From: Gammaproteobacteria bacterium
GTDB taxonomy: Bacteria > Pseudomonadota > Gammaproteobacteria > Pseudomonadales > Cellvibrionaceae
Direction: 5' to 3'
Length of the DNA: 64,000 nucleotides
Assembly: GCA_021151835.1 (NCBI GenBank)
Contig: JAGKWO010000023.1
Location: forward strand, 1-64,000
Shown piece by piece: positions 25,965-36,124 of the stretch (position 1 is the first letter of the stretch; every line of letters begins with the position of its first letter). The translations under genes were made by a program, and so were the position numbers. The notes under the pieces are model-generated. The model worked only from the letters and a program-made list of their open reading frames with translations, searched no databases and was not told the DNA's origin.

Positions 25965-26426
25965 TTATTCCGCATCCCAGATACTGATGTCAGCATTCTG
26001 GCCTTCGCCGCCGCTCACACCGTCAGCGCCCAGGCTGTAAATATCATATTCATGGCCTTCACCGGGGCTCATGTATTGGTAGTCATTGCCCCAGGGATCT
26101 TTGGTCAGGTTATCGATATAGCCAGACTCTTTGTAATTGCGGGGCACCGGCGCAATGGATGGTTTGGTGACCAATGCTTCCAGGCCTTGCTCGGTCGTCG
26201 GGAAATTGAAGTTATCGATGCGATACAACTTGAGCGCAGTTTGCAGCGAACTAAAATCAGCACGCGCTTTCTTGACGTTCGCTTTATCGAGGTTATCCAT
26301 CACGTTGGGAACCACAATACCGGCCAGCAAACCGATGATGATTACCACCACCATGATTTCGACCAGAGTAAAACCCGCCTGGCGGGCTTCGGCCTTACGG
26401 CCGGGGTAACGCAGACTTGTGTTCAT
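25965..26426 (-). CDS. gspG: Type II secretion major pseudopilin G (GspG)
   Basis: 153 aa. The leader MNTSLRYPGRKAEARQAG is cleaved before FTLVEIMVVVIIIGLLAGIV. The C-terminal part (DPWGNDYQYMSPGEGHEYDIYSLGADG in spread form) carries the calcium-binding loop typical of GspG. I chose the ATG at 26426 with a CCGGAGAA ribosome site over the longer frame to 26546, which would mask the prepilin leader. Confidence 0.95.
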   Translation of the reverse strand: MNTSLRYPGRKAEARQAGFTLVEIMVVVIIIGLLAGIVVPNVMDNLDKANVKKARADFSSLQTALKLYRIDNFNFPTTEQGLEALVTKPSIAPVPRNYKESGYIDNLTKDPWGNDYQYMSPGEGHEYDIYSLGADGVSGGEGQNADISIWDAE

Positions 26427-26488
26427 AGTGTTCTCCGGAACAGCTTTGAATGATTGGATTGAAGAAAATTGGTACGGATTGCGCTGGC

Positions 26489-27727
26489 TTAAGTCAGCTT
26501 GGACATTTCGAAAATCGGGGTCAGGATCGCCAACACAATAAGGCACACGGCACCGCCCATAAAAATAATTGTTGCCGGCTCAAGCAACCCCATCGCCACT
26601 CCCAGCATCATTTCCAGTTCGCGCTCCTGGTCTTTGGAGGCGTTGTCCAGTTGCTGGGGCAAAGTGCCGTTGGTCTCGCCGCTCGCCACCAATTGCACCA
26701 GCAATGGCGGGAAATGGCCGGTATTTTCCATGGCCCGGCTCAAACTCATACCTTCACGCACGGCAGCAGCTACCTGGTCGCAGGCCTCTTGCAGAATCTT
26801 ATTGGTCATCACCTGGCCGGAAATGTTCAATGCTTGCAAGAGCGGCACACCACTGGCAGAAAGCAAACTCAGGGTGGCAGCAAAACGCGCGGAGTTGATC
26901 TGCTTTACCAGCTCACCAATAACCGGAAGTTTCAATTGGACAACATGCCATGCGCGCAATCGCTTTGGATCGCGCATCATTCGTTTGACCAGATAATACA
27001 CCCCGATCAATGCAATAAAGAGGTAGACCCCATAACTGATCAGGAAACCACTGGTCGCCATCAACGCTTCCGTCAATGCAGGCAATTCGCGCTTGCCCTG
27101 CTCGAAGATTTTTACCAGCTTGGGCACCACCAGCACCATCAACGCGATGATTACGGCCATACTGACGACCAGCATCACAATCGGGTAGATCATCGCCATC
27201 TTGATGCGTTGTTGTAACACCTGGCTGGTCTGGGTGTAATCGGCAAGGCGCTCCAGGACGGGGCTGAGATAACCGGACCCTTCGCCCGCCCGCACCAACG
27301 CGCGGTACATATCATTAAATGCAATCGGGTTATCACCCATCGCTTGCGCCAGGCTAAAACCTTCCAGGACACGGGTGCGGACCTGCAACACCACGCGTTT
27401 AACATTGGCTTTTTGCGATTGCTTGGCAGTTGCGTGCAGGGCTTCATCAAGCGGCAAACCGGATTTCACCAGCGATGCCAATTGGCGGGTAATCAAACTG
27501 AGGTCACGGGTGCTTAATTTGGACGCGCGGCGACGAAAACTGGCTTGCAGGCTCAAGCCGTCATCATTTTTGGCAGCGGCAGCTTCACCGGCCGCACTCA
27601 CCACTTCCAGCGGTTTTAATTTTTTCGCCCGCAACTGGGTACGGATGTGCCGCTCGGAATCCCCTTCGAGAATTCCCTTAACGGTTTTCCCTTCTTCATT
27701 CAGCGCTTTGTAACTGTAGGCACCCAT
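26489..27727 (-). CDS. gspF: Type II secretion inner-membrane platform protein F (GspF)
   Basis: 412 aa polytopic protein with two homologous GspF domains (about 75-200 and 280-400) and three membrane helices. It begins with the family's YSYKALNEEGKTVKGILEG. It anchors the GspE ATPase and the pseudopilus assembly platform. The ATG is at 27727, 10 bp after gspE. Confidence 0.94.
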   Translation of the reverse strand: MGAYSYKALNEEGKTVKGILEGDSERHIRTQLRAKKLKPLEVVSAAGEAAAAKNDDGLSLQASFRRRASKLSTRDLSLITRQLASLVKSGLPLDEALHATAKQSQKANVKRVVLQVRTRVLEGFSLAQAMGDNPIAFNDMYRALVRAGEGSGYLSPVLERLADYTQTSQVLQQRIKMAMIYPIVMLVVSMAVIIALMVLVVPKLVKIFEQGKRELPALTEALMATSGFLISYGVYLFIALIGVYYLVKRMMRDPKRLRAWHVVQLKLPVIGELVKQINSARFAATLSLLSASGVPLLQALNISGQVMTNKILQEACDQVAAAVREGMSLSRAMENTGHFPPLLVQLVASGETNGTLPQQLDNASKDQERELEMMLGVAMGLLEPATIIFMGGAVCLIVLAILTPIFEMSKLT

Positions 27728-27737
27728 GAAATCTTCC

Positions 27738-29288
27738 TTATAGCTGCGTGGTTACACGCAGAACTTCTTCAATACTGGTGATGCCATTCAGTACACAGGT
27801 ACGGCCGTCATCGCTCATGGAGGCGCTGTTCTTGCGCGCTTCCGCCAGAAGTTCTTGTTCGCCGGCTTGCTCGTGGATCAAATGGCGCAGGCGCTCGGTG
27901 ATCTCGATCAGTTCATAGATACCCTTACGGCCGCGATACCCCTGATGGTTACAGTGCTTGCAACCGCTGGGCGCCGGGCGCCAGATCGGCGTATCCAACG
28001 GCAACTTCAGCATTTCCCGCTCGGCATCACTGGGCATATATTGCTCTTTGCAGTGGGTACAAAGCACACGTACCAGGCGTTGCGCCATCACCACCTCAAG
28101 GCTCGAAGCCAACAGGAAGGGTTCAACGCCCATATCCTTCAGACGCAACACCGCACCAATGGCGGTATTGGTATGGAGGGTGGATAACACCAGGTGACCC
28201 GTGAGCGATGCCTGGATCGCAATTTCAGCGGTTTCACCATCGCGGATTTCCCCCACCATCACCACATCAGGGTCCTGACGCAAAATGGCGCGCAAACCAC
28301 GCGCAAAGGTCATATCTACCTTGGCGTTAACCTGGGTTTGCCCGATACCGGGAAGCAGATATTCCACCGGATCTTCAATCGTGAGGATGTTGCGGCTGCG
28401 TGTATTGATATGGCTGAGGCTGGCATAAAGCGTGGTGGTTTTACCCGAACCGGTCGGGCCGGTCACGAGGATAATACCGTGCGGTTTAATCAGGTTTTTG
28501 GTCAGGCGCTCATACACTTGCGGCGGCATTTGCAACTGCTCAAGGCGCAATTGGCCCGCCGCCTGATCGAGAATACGCAATACAATACGTTCACCAAACG
28601 CCGATGGAATGGTGGATACACGGATATCTACCGCATGGCCCGCCAGACGAACGGTAATACGGCCGTCTTGCGGCAAACGTTTTTCAGCGATGTCCAGACG
28701 CGCCATTACTTTCAAGCGGGAAACCAGAACCGGAGCCAATTCCGCCTTGGGCGAAAGGACCTCCGTCAATACGCCGTCGATACGGAAACGCACCGAAACA
28801 CGGTCTTCAAAGGGTTCCAGATGGATATCCGAAGCGCCTTCGCGCACGGCCTGGGAAAGGATCGCATTAATCAGGCGGATAATCGGTGCGTCGTCATCCC
28901 CGGCAAGCAAATCGGTGCGATCAGCCAGGTCATCAGCCATGGACGATAAATCGAACTCATTGCCCAGGTCTTCAGCAGCGCGCTGGGCGGCACCATCGCC
29001 ACTCTGGTATTCACGGGTGAGGCGTTTTTGGAAATCTTCCGCTGGCATTTCTTCCAGTTGAAAATCGGTGCCGAGGATGCGTTGCAGCTCCAGCAACACA
29101 TCAAGGGTCAGCCCCGGCTTGTGCAGCACTTTGGGGTTAACATTATTGGTTACGTCTTCCAGCATGACCCCGTTGGCAGATGCAAAACTGAATGGCAGAC
29201 GCTCAAGGCCAGCCACCGGATCAACAGCATCCTGCCCATCAGAAGATAAATCCCCTGCAATAGAGGGCTCTAGCACTTGCTCGGTCAC
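27738..29288 (-). CDS. gspE: Type II secretion ATPase E (GspE)
   Basis: 516 aa cytoplasmic hexameric ATPase that drives pseudopilus extension. Visible motifs are Walker A GPTGSGKTT (about residue 277), the Asp box, Walker B region VMVGEIRDGETAEIA, the His box, and a CTHC...CKHC zinc site near the C-terminus. The N-terminal GspL-binding domain is present. The start is GTG at 29288 with a GAGGA ribosome site. Confidence 0.95.
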   Translation of the reverse strand: MTEQVLEPSIAGDLSSDGQDAVDPVAGLERLPFSFASANGVMLEDVTNNVNPKVLHKPGLTLDVLLELQRILGTDFQLEEMPAEDFQKRLTREYQSGDGAAQRAAEDLGNEFDLSSMADDLADRTDLLAGDDDAPIIRLINAILSQAVREGASDIHLEPFEDRVSVRFRIDGVLTEVLSPKAELAPVLVSRLKVMARLDIAEKRLPQDGRITVRLAGHAVDIRVSTIPSAFGERIVLRILDQAAGQLRLEQLQMPPQVYERLTKNLIKPHGIILVTGPTGSGKTTTLYASLSHINTRSRNILTIEDPVEYLLPGIGQTQVNAKVDMTFARGLRAILRQDPDVVMVGEIRDGETAEIAIQASLTGHLVLSTLHTNTAIGAVLRLKDMGVEPFLLASSLEVVMAQRLVRVLCTHCKEQYMPSDAEREMLKLPLDTPIWRPAPSGCKHCNHQGYRGRKGIYELIEITERLRHLIHEQAGEQELLAEARKNSASMSDDGRTCVLNGITSIEEVLRVTTQL

Positions 29289-29291
29289 GGA

Positions 29292-31355
29292 TTATTCCTC
29301 ACCTTGAGCGGCAGGTTGCTGGTCTTGTTGCCGGGTTTGCTCCTGGAATTGACGAATTGTGTCCTGCCATTCAGGCAATACCGGCACATCACCACGGTTC
29401 AACAATATTCCGCGACTACGCTGGAACTGCACCTGTTGATCGCGCAACGCCCGATACTTTTCTGCCGTCGCACCGGTGAGCACTTCATCGGTACGAATAA
29501 TCGTGGGCTTGAGGAAAATCAGCAAATTGGTTTTGCGCTTCGCAGCACTTTGGGAACGGAACAAGTGGCCCAACACCGGAATACTGCCCAAAACGGGAAC
29601 GCGCTGGTCACCTTTATTGACCTCATCCTGAATCAAACCGCCCAACACCACCGTTTGACCGTCGCCTGCCAGAATCTGGGTTTTGATTTCGCGCTTGCTG
29701 GTGGTCGGGCCGTTGGGGGAATTCTGGGTATTACCAATTACCGAGGAGATTTCCTGCTCGATATCCAATACCAGGCTATCGCCCTCGTTAATGTGCGGCG
29801 TTACTTGCAGCTTGATACCCACATCCTCACGGTTAACCGTGTTAAACGGGCTGGAGAATGAATTGTTATTGCCCGTATTGGTTCCCGACATACCGGTGTA
29901 TGACCCGGTTACAAAAGGAACCTGCTGGCCGACAAGAATCGATGCTTCACTGTTGTCAGTGGTTAACAGGCTTGGTGTAGAGAGGATGTTGCTCGACTCG
30001 GTGGTCTGCAACAGCTTGAGCACACTGAGAAAATCCAGGTTATCGCCCAAACGGCCTACACCGAATACCGGTGAACCCACCGAGGTTATGCCGCCAGCGA
30101 GTGAAGCCAGGGCCGTTTCGCTGTTGGGATTATCCAGCAAATTAAGCGCAGGCGTTCCAACCTTGGCCAAAGCACCGCCCGAGGTGAAACCACCAAACCC
30201 GCTATCATCCGCTTGATAGATCCATTCAACGCCAATTTCTTTGGCATTGTTACCGGTAATCTCCACAATAATCGCTTCAACCAATACCTGGGCGCGGCGA
30301 ATATCCAGGCTATCCACAATCGACAACAGGGTATTCATCGTCTCTACGTCGGCAGTAATCAATACCGAGTTGGTTGCTTCATCCGCCTGAACGGCCGCCT
30401 GTGCAGTATTTGGCGGAGCACCTTCGGCCGGCTTGGCGCCGCCTACGCTCTGCAACATCCCGGAAAGCACCTTGGCAACTTCTTCCGCTTTGGCATATTT
30501 CAGATAAAACACACGCACGTTGTTATTGCGGGTTTGCGGGCGGTCCAGATCATCAACCAATAATTTCAGGCGCTGGCGAGTTAAATCATCGCCGCTGATT
30601 ACCACCGCATTGGTGCGCTTATCCGCCACAATTACCGGTGGCGAGGTGGTCATACCGCGGTTAGGGTCCGGCTTTTCCAACTGGGTCAGCATCGCTACAA
30701 CATCGGCCGCATTGGCATATTTCAACGGAATTACATCGGTATGGGTCATACCGATTTTATCCAGTTGAATCACCAGCTCGTTCATCCGCGCTACGTTGGC
30801 GCGGGTGTCGGTAATGATCAACGCGTTGCTGGGCTCATAGGTGGTCAAATGGCCGTATTGAGGCACCAGGGGGCGCAGGGCCGCAAGGATTTTGGCCGCG
30901 CTGGTATTTTTTAGCGGAATCACCTGGGTGATATACAAATCGTCTTTATTGCGGACATTATTTTCGGTAGGGATTGGCAGGTTACGCGCATCACGGTTCA
31001 TCACAATACGCACAATATTGCCGCTTTCTACCGCGGTAAAACCATGGACATCCAATGACGCCAAAAACAACTCATACAGTTCTTTAGCGTTGAGTGGCTT
31101 GGTGTTGATTACCTTAATGGGGCCGCGTACTTTCGGGTCAATAATGATAGTTTTCCCGGTAGCCCCGGCAATGAATTTGATAACTTCCTGGATATCCGAA
31201 TCATTAAAATTGACTGTCCAGGCTTGCTCGCCTGCCGCATTCTGGCCCGCCGGCTCCACCTGCGCGATTGCGAGATTAGCGGTACCACTGATAATCGCCG
31301 CCAGCATCATGCTGGAGATAATTTTCTTATTCTTACGACCATTCGAACGGATCAC
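29292..31355 (-). CDS. gspD: Type II secretion secretin D (GspD)
   Basis: 687 aa outer-membrane channel with a signal peptide (SSMMLAAIISGTANLAIA). N0 and N1-N3 ring domains precede a C-terminal secretin barrel (VGQQVPFVTGSYTG and LVLDIEQEISSV). The C-terminal tail is Gln-rich. The start is GTG at 31355. No pilotin gene (gspS) is adjacent, so outer-membrane targeting must use a pilotin encoded elsewhere or none. Confidence 0.95.
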   Translation of the reverse strand: MIRSNGRKNKKIISSMMLAAIISGTANLAIAQVEPAGQNAAGEQAWTVNFNDSDIQEVIKFIAGATGKTIIIDPKVRGPIKVINTKPLNAKELYELFLASLDVHGFTAVESGNIVRIVMNRDARNLPIPTENNVRNKDDLYITQVIPLKNTSAAKILAALRPLVPQYGHLTTYEPSNALIITDTRANVARMNELVIQLDKIGMTHTDVIPLKYANAADVVAMLTQLEKPDPNRGMTTSPPVIVADKRTNAVVISGDDLTRQRLKLLVDDLDRPQTRNNNVRVFYLKYAKAEEVAKVLSGMLQSVGGAKPAEGAPPNTAQAAVQADEATNSVLITADVETMNTLLSIVDSLDIRRAQVLVEAIIVEITGNNAKEIGVEWIYQADDSGFGGFTSGGALAKVGTPALNLLDNPNSETALASLAGGITSVGSPVFGVGRLGDNLDFLSVLKLLQTTESSNILSTPSLLTTDNSEASILVGQQVPFVTGSYTGMSGTNTGNNNSFSSPFNTVNREDVGIKLQVTPHINEGDSLVLDIEQEISSVIGNTQNSPNGPTTSKREIKTQILAGDGQTVVLGGLIQDEVNKGDQRVPVLGSIPVLGHLFRSQSAAKRKTNLLIFLKPTIIRTDEVLTGATAEKYRALRDQQVQFQRSRGILLNRGDVPVLPEWQDTIRQFQEQTRQQDQQPAAQGEE

Positions 31356-31362
31356 GAAAACC

Positions 31363-32424
31363 TCACTTGAGCATTACGTCTAGGTTAACTGTACTGCCAC
31401 CGCGTCTGATCTCCAGGTTCGCAGAGGTGGCACTACCCATACTTTTATAAATTTCCATAATCTTCCCCGGGCTACTCAGGGGAACACCATTCACCGCCGT
31501 CACGATGTCGTCGGTTTGCAATCCCAGGGAATTAAACATTTCAGCGTTGCGGCCGGGGCGGATTTTATAACCCACCACCTGGCCATTTTCACGATAAATA
31601 CTCATCGCAACGACATCAGCCAGGGTCTTGCTGACCTGTGCCATCCCCGGATCCCTTGCCGCAGCGGGCCCCGGACCCGACGTTTCTACCGGAGGGCGCC
31701 TGTCCGCAAAAACCGGAGGCTGTTGTTGATAGGGTGGATTGGCATAACCACCTGTTTGCCCTGGGGGCGGGGCGGAAACAGTCGCCCCCAATTTGGGCGC
31801 ATTCGGATCGTCTTTGTACATCCATAAGGATTCAAATGAACCATTGTTATTAACGATGACCCGCAGATCCAAGACCTTCGCAAGGGTCACGTTATTACCA
31901 GCCGGGAGCGTATCACCTATGCCATACACGTCAGCCTTGTCGCCGGTGGCAATAATGGCCCGCGCTGCTTTTTCATCATTACTGGATAAAACCCCACGTA
32001 AAATCAGATTCAACTGGGTATCCGCAGCATTGTTCTCAATTCCTTGTGCGGTCGCTGCAGGTTGCGCCTCAACGGGGGCCGGTTCGGCATTGGTTTCGCC
32101 AAACGGTGCCAGGTTTTTAACCTGGGCAATATTAATACCCCCTGCACCGGCAGGGTTGGGCGCAGGTGAATCGGTCGCTACGGAAGTAACTGTTGCCGGA
32201 GGTATCACAGGGTTGGGAATAACCAGCCAGAATAACCGTGCCAGACTATGGCCAAGCCATATTACCAATAACAAAATAATCAACCATTGCCATCGTTCAA
32301 GCGGCACACGGCTTAAAAAGCCAAATAAGCGCTGCAGTTGCTGTTCCAACTGGGCAGTTCGCTGTGCAAGGGCGACATTATTAATAAATGATTTGTCGGG
32401 CATGGGTATGGTTGAGTCCTTCAC
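31363..32424 (-). CDS. gspC: Type II secretion protein C (GspC) with PDZ domain
   Basis: 353 aa. A cytoplasmic N-terminus and one membrane helix (WQWLIILLLVIWLGHSLARLFW) precede the periplasmic homology region that touches the GspD N0 domain (LILRGVLSSNDEKAARAII). A Pro-rich linker leads to a C-terminal PDZ domain (about 260-350, GLQTDDIVTAVNGVPLSSPGK). It is the first gene of the operon. The frame opens with GTG at 32424, and an ATG at 32403 is an equally good start. Confidence 0.92.
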   Translation of the reverse strand: MKDSTIPMPDKSFINNVALAQRTAQLEQQLQRLFGFLSRVPLERWQWLIILLLVIWLGHSLARLFWLVIPNPVIPPATVTSVATDSPAPNPAGAGGINIAQVKNLAPFGETNAEPAPVEAQPAATAQGIENNAADTQLNLILRGVLSSNDEKAARAIIATGDKADVYGIGDTLPAGNNVTLAKVLDLRVIVNNNGSFESLWMYKDDPNAPKLGATVSAPPPGQTGGYANPPYQQQPPVFADRRPPVETSGPGPAAARDPGMAQVSKTLADVVAMSIYRENGQVVGYKIRPGRNAEMFNSLGLQTDDIVTAVNGVPLSSPGKIMEIYKSMGSATSANLEIRRGGSTVNLDVMLK

Positions 32425-32940
32425 ACTGGATTTACAGCGGACAGATTAATTGGCAATTATCAGCCGTATCAAAAGCTTAGTGCGTTATGTTTATCAAAGC
32501 TATGAGATTCTACTCCACATCTATTACAAAAGCTAAATAGTTGATAAGGAGCGGGGTAGGCCAGAAAGCGTAAGTTTCAACAGCTTTTTGACGACAGGAA
32601 AGAAGGTTAGTTGCAGAATTGATGAAATATGCGACAAAAAGCACAAAAATAGTCATCTAAAATGAGAAAAACCCTGACTGCAGGAGGGGGCAATCAGGGT
32701 TTTTACAGGATGACCGGCCAAACCTTGGCAAAAATGCGCGCGATTCCCTATATTCCCTGCTATTTGCCGCATCCTGCAGCAATCTCCGATGGCGATCATT
32801 ATTGATGAATCAGGCGTCACGCAACAGTGGCCAATTTCGGTAAGTTTTGTAGGAAATATCTCACAATGCTGTACGCCAAAACCTCGGCAGATTTGCACTG
32901 TCAGGTTTATAATCCGCCCCCCACCTTCCCAGTGCGAGAC
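32425..32940. other. Divergent spacer between gspC and xseB with one strong hairpin
   Basis: About 515 bp that must hold the promoters for both operons. A stem-loop at 32667-32704 (arms AAAACCCTGA and TCAGGGTTTT) is followed by a T-rich stretch on the minus strand. It would terminate a minus-strand transcript that starts somewhere between here and xseB. I see no convincing gene for such a transcript. Confidence 0.5.
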
Positions 32941-33195
32941 ATGACTATGCCACCCAGGAAAAAAAATATCGATTTTGAACAGTCACTTGGTACGCTGGAG
33001 AACCTGGTAAATCGCATGGAACAAGGAGAAATGACATTGGAAGAATCCCTCCAGGCATTCGAAACCGGCATCGCATTAACGCGCGAATGCCAGGCGAGAC
33101 TTGCGGCAGCAGAGTTGCATGTCACCAAACTGATTGAGGTGCAGGGCAATATCAGCCTTGAACCCTTCGATGATGCAGAAGAAGGCGATGTTTGA
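32941..33195 (+). CDS. xseB: Exodeoxyribonuclease VII small subunit
   Basis: 84 aa, the normal size for XseB, which partners with XseA in single-strand DNA degradation. The family pattern FEQSLGTLENLVNRMEQGEMTLEESLQAFE is complete. I chose the ATG at 32941; 32947 is an alternative. Longer upstream starts add unrelated sequence. The stop codon overlaps the ispA start by one base (TGATG), as in the common gammaproteobacterial xseB-ispA-dxs order. Confidence 0.95.
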   Translation: MTMPPRKKNIDFEQSLGTLENLVNRMEQGEMTLEESLQAFETGIALTRECQARLAAAELHVTKLIEVQGNISLEPFDDAEEGDV

Positions 33196-34082
33196 TGCCC
33201 GGGGAATTCAGCCTGTTTGCCCAGTCTTGTCGTCAACGTGTAGATACCGCACTGGACCATTGTTTCCCTGAACTGGATGATCCTACCCGCTTGCGCGCGG
33301 CCATGCGTTATAGCCTTTTTAATGGTGGCAAGCGAGTCCGTCCTACGTTGGCTTATGCGGCAGCATTAGCAATTAAACCCCAAGTTGATCTCGTGCAAAT
33401 TGACCCTATTGCTTGCGCCCTTGAATGCCTGCACTCCTATAGTCTGGTTCATGATGATCTACCCGCAATGGATGACGATGATCTGCGCCGCGGTAAACCG
33501 ACCTGCCATATCGCTTTCAATGAGGCAACTGCCATCCTTGCCGGCGATGGGCTGCAAACCCTGGCGTTTGAGTTATTGCTAGGAACCCGCTTACCTGCAG
33601 AAACCAAAGTACAGTTGATTGCACGGTTGGCGGCTGCTTCCGGCGCCGACGGTATGGTTCTCGGGCAAGCAATTGACCTTGCTGCCGTAGATCAGCAATT
33701 AAACCTGGCGCAGTTGGAGAATATGCACCGGCATAAAACCGGAGCGCTAATTCGCGCCAGTGTTGCGATGGGCGCATTGGCTGCCGGGGCCACCATCCCG
33801 CAACTCGCGGCGCTGGATGAGTATGCCGCGGCAATCGGGCTCGCATTTCAGGTGCAGGATGACATCCTTGATGTCACAGCGGATACCGCAACGCTGGGCA
33901 AGCAGCAAGGGGCTGATATCGCGCGCAACAAACCCACTTATGTATCGCTGCTAGGGCTGGAAACGGCACAGTCAAAAGCAGCGGAATTGCACAATCAAGC
34001 CCTTGCATCGCTCGCAACTTTTGGGGAAAGCGCGGAGCGCCTGCGCCAATTGGCCGACTACATAATCCACAGGATCAACTAG
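33195..34082 (+). CDS. ispA: Farnesyl diphosphate synthase
   Basis: Condenses isopentenyl diphosphate with dimethylallyl and geranyl diphosphate in the cytoplasm. The protein is 295 aa. The first Asp-rich motif lies in HDDLPAMDDDDLRRGKPT and the second in FQVQDDILDVTAD. The start GKRVRP region is intact. The ATG overlaps the xseB stop by one base. It supplies precursors for quinones and undecaprenol, fed by Dxs next door. Confidence 0.95.
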   Translation: MPGEFSLFAQSCRQRVDTALDHCFPELDDPTRLRAAMRYSLFNGGKRVRPTLAYAAALAIKPQVDLVQIDPIACALECLHSYSLVHDDLPAMDDDDLRRGKPTCHIAFNEATAILAGDGLQTLAFELLLGTRLPAETKVQLIARLAAASGADGMVLGQAIDLAAVDQQLNLAQLENMHRHKTGALIRASVAMGALAAGATIPQLAALDEYAAAIGLAFQVQDDILDVTADTATLGKQQGADIARNKPTYVSLLGLETAQSKAAELHNQALASLATFGESAERLRQLADYIIHRIN

Positions 34083-34161
34083 CCAAGCCTCCGCCAAGGT
34101 GCCTACAATGGCGGTCTTGCAGAGCTGTACCCCACAACGATAACCAGATTGATGAACCTGA

Positions 34162-36072
34162 ATGCATAACGAAATCCCCACCAGTCGCCCGCTGACCCCT
34201 TTGCTGGATAGCATCGATAGCCCTGCTGACCTGCGCCTTCTCAGCGAAAAACAATTGCCGGAACTGGCGGAAGAGCTGCGCGCTTTTTTGTTATTCAGTG
34301 TCGGACAAACGGGCGGCCACTTTGGGGCTGGCCTGGGTGTGGTGGAATTAACTATCGCCTTGCACTATGTCTATCAAACCCCGGAAGACCGCCTGGTGTG
34401 GGATGTGGGCCACCAGACTTACCCGCACAAAATCCTCACCTCGCGCCGCGAACGAATGAATACGATTCGCCAGGGCAACGGTCTGTCTGGCTTCCCGAAG
34501 CGTGAAGAAAGTGTCTACGATACGTTTGGTGTAGGGCACTCCAGCACATCGATCAGCGCAGCCCAGGGGATGGCCATCGGGGCCAAAATGGCCGGCGTCG
34601 AACGCAAGGTGGCCGCTATTATTGGCGATGGAGCTATGACTGCCGGCATGGCATTTGAGGCGCTTAACCATGCTGCGCATACCGAGACCGACATGTTAGT
34701 AGTCCTCAATGACAATAACATGTCCATTTCACCCAATGTCGGGGGCCTATCAACTTACCTGTCCAAAATCTGGGCCAGCAAATTTTATAATTCCCTGCGC
34801 GAAGGCAGCAAACAGGTGCTGGGCAAAATTCCGCCCGCCTGGGAATTTGCCCGGCGCACGGAAGAACATTTCAAAGGGTTCATGTCACCGGGCACGCTGT
34901 TCGAAGAAATGGGATTCAACTACGTGGGGCCAATCAACGGCCACGACCTGGGCGATCTGGTCCGGTGCTTGCGCAGTTTGCGCGATATCAAAGGCCCCAA
35001 ATTGCTCCATATCATCACCCAGAAAGGGAAAGGTTTTGAACCGGCAGAACTGGATCCTGTTGGCTATCACGCCCTTAATAAAATTGAGCCCAAGAAAGCC
35101 GCGATTGGTGCGGTAAACGCGCCCAAAAAACCAAAATATCAAGAGGTTTTTGGGCAATGGCTGTGCGATATGGCCAACGTGGATAACAAATTGGTCGGAA
35201 TTACCCCTGCCATGTGTGAGGGCTCGGGAATGGTCGAATTCGCGGCGCAATACCCCGAGCGGTTTTATGACGTTGCCATCGCCGAGCAGCATGCAGTAAC
35301 CCTCGCGGCGGGTATGGCTTGCGAAGGCCAAAAGCCGGTAGTTGCTATCTACTCCACCTTTTTGCAGCGTGCCTACGACCAACTGGTACACGACGTTGCC
35401 CTGCAAAACCTGGACGTTACCTTTGCCATAGATCGCGCCGGATTAGTTGGTGAGGACGGCCCCACCCATGCGGGCAGTTTCGATATCAGTTATTTACGCT
35501 GCATCCCGAACATGGTCATCGCCGCACCAAGCGATGAAAATGAATGCCGCCAATTGCTCTACACTGCCTACCAGTATGCAGGTCCTGCCGCCGTTCGTTA
35601 CCCGAGGGGAACAGGCACAGGAGTGGCAATAACCCCATCAATGACTGCATTGCCGATAGGCAAGGGCGAAGTAAAGCGCGAAGGAAAAGCAGTCGCGTTG
35701 CTTTGTTTCGGTACGCTGTTAGCCAATGCCCAGATAGTCGCCGATAACCTTAACGCCAGCCTGTGTGATATGCGTTTTGTAAAACCATTGGATACCGGGC
35801 TGATAGAAAAAATGGCCGCCAGCCATGAGTTACTGGTCACCCTGGAGGAGAATGCCATCGCCGGCGGTGCTGGTAGTGCGGTAAGTGAATATTTGCACAG
35901 CATTGGCCTGAACTCGCCGCTACTGCAGTTGGGATTTGCCGATGAATTTGCAGATCATGATAGCCAGAAGCAGCAACTTGCCAAGCAAGGATTGGATCCC
36001 GCGTCTATCGAGGCACAGATTCGCGAGCGCCTTGCACAAATCCAATCACTAAAACCGCTCGCCGCCAGTTAA
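34162..36072 (+). CDS. dxs: 1-deoxy-D-xylulose-5-phosphate synthase
   Basis: First step of the non-mevalonate isoprenoid pathway: pyruvate plus glyceraldehyde-3-phosphate to DXP, using thiamine diphosphate. The protein is 636 aa, the usual length. The ThDP site is in IIGDGAMTAGMAFEALNHA, with LNDNNMSISPNVGG and the transketolase-type VGEDGPTHAGSFD block. It follows ispA by 79 bp, in the common operon. Confidence 0.96.
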   Translation: MHNEIPTSRPLTPLLDSIDSPADLRLLSEKQLPELAEELRAFLLFSVGQTGGHFGAGLGVVELTIALHYVYQTPEDRLVWDVGHQTYPHKILTSRRERMNTIRQGNGLSGFPKREESVYDTFGVGHSSTSISAAQGMAIGAKMAGVERKVAAIIGDGAMTAGMAFEALNHAAHTETDMLVVLNDNNMSISPNVGGLSTYLSKIWASKFYNSLREGSKQVLGKIPPAWEFARRTEEHFKGFMSPGTLFEEMGFNYVGPINGHDLGDLVRCLRSLRDIKGPKLLHIITQKGKGFEPAELDPVGYHALNKIEPKKAAIGAVNAPKKPKYQEVFGQWLCDMANVDNKLVGITPAMCEGSGMVEFAAQYPERFYDVAIAEQHAVTLAAGMACEGQKPVVAIYSTFLQRAYDQLVHDVALQNLDVTFAIDRAGLVGEDGPTHAGSFDISYLRCIPNMVIAAPSDENECRQLLYTAYQYAGPAAVRYPRGTGTGVAITPSMTALPIGKGEVKREGKAVALLCFGTLLANAQIVADNLNASLCDMRFVKPLDTGLIEKMAASHELLVTLEENAIAGGAGSAVSEYLHSIGLNSPLLQLGFADEFADHDSQKQQLAKQGLDPASIEAQIRERLAQIQSLKPLAAS

Positions 36073-36094
36073 TTGCATCGACGCAACATTCCGG

Positions 36095-36124
36095 AATAGC
36101 GCAGAGAATGCGCTATTTTTTTGT
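36095..36124 (+). terminator. Intrinsic terminator after dxs
   Basis: A 9-bp stem (AATAGCGCA with TGCGCTATT) with a 5-base loop and a run of T, 23 bp past the dxs stop. It closes the xseB-ispA-dxs operon. Confidence 0.9.

Noticed and set aside
32653..32898. 81-aa minus-strand ORF in the gspC-xseB spacer
   Set aside because: It runs through the hairpin at 32667-32704 and has no ribosome site or known domain.
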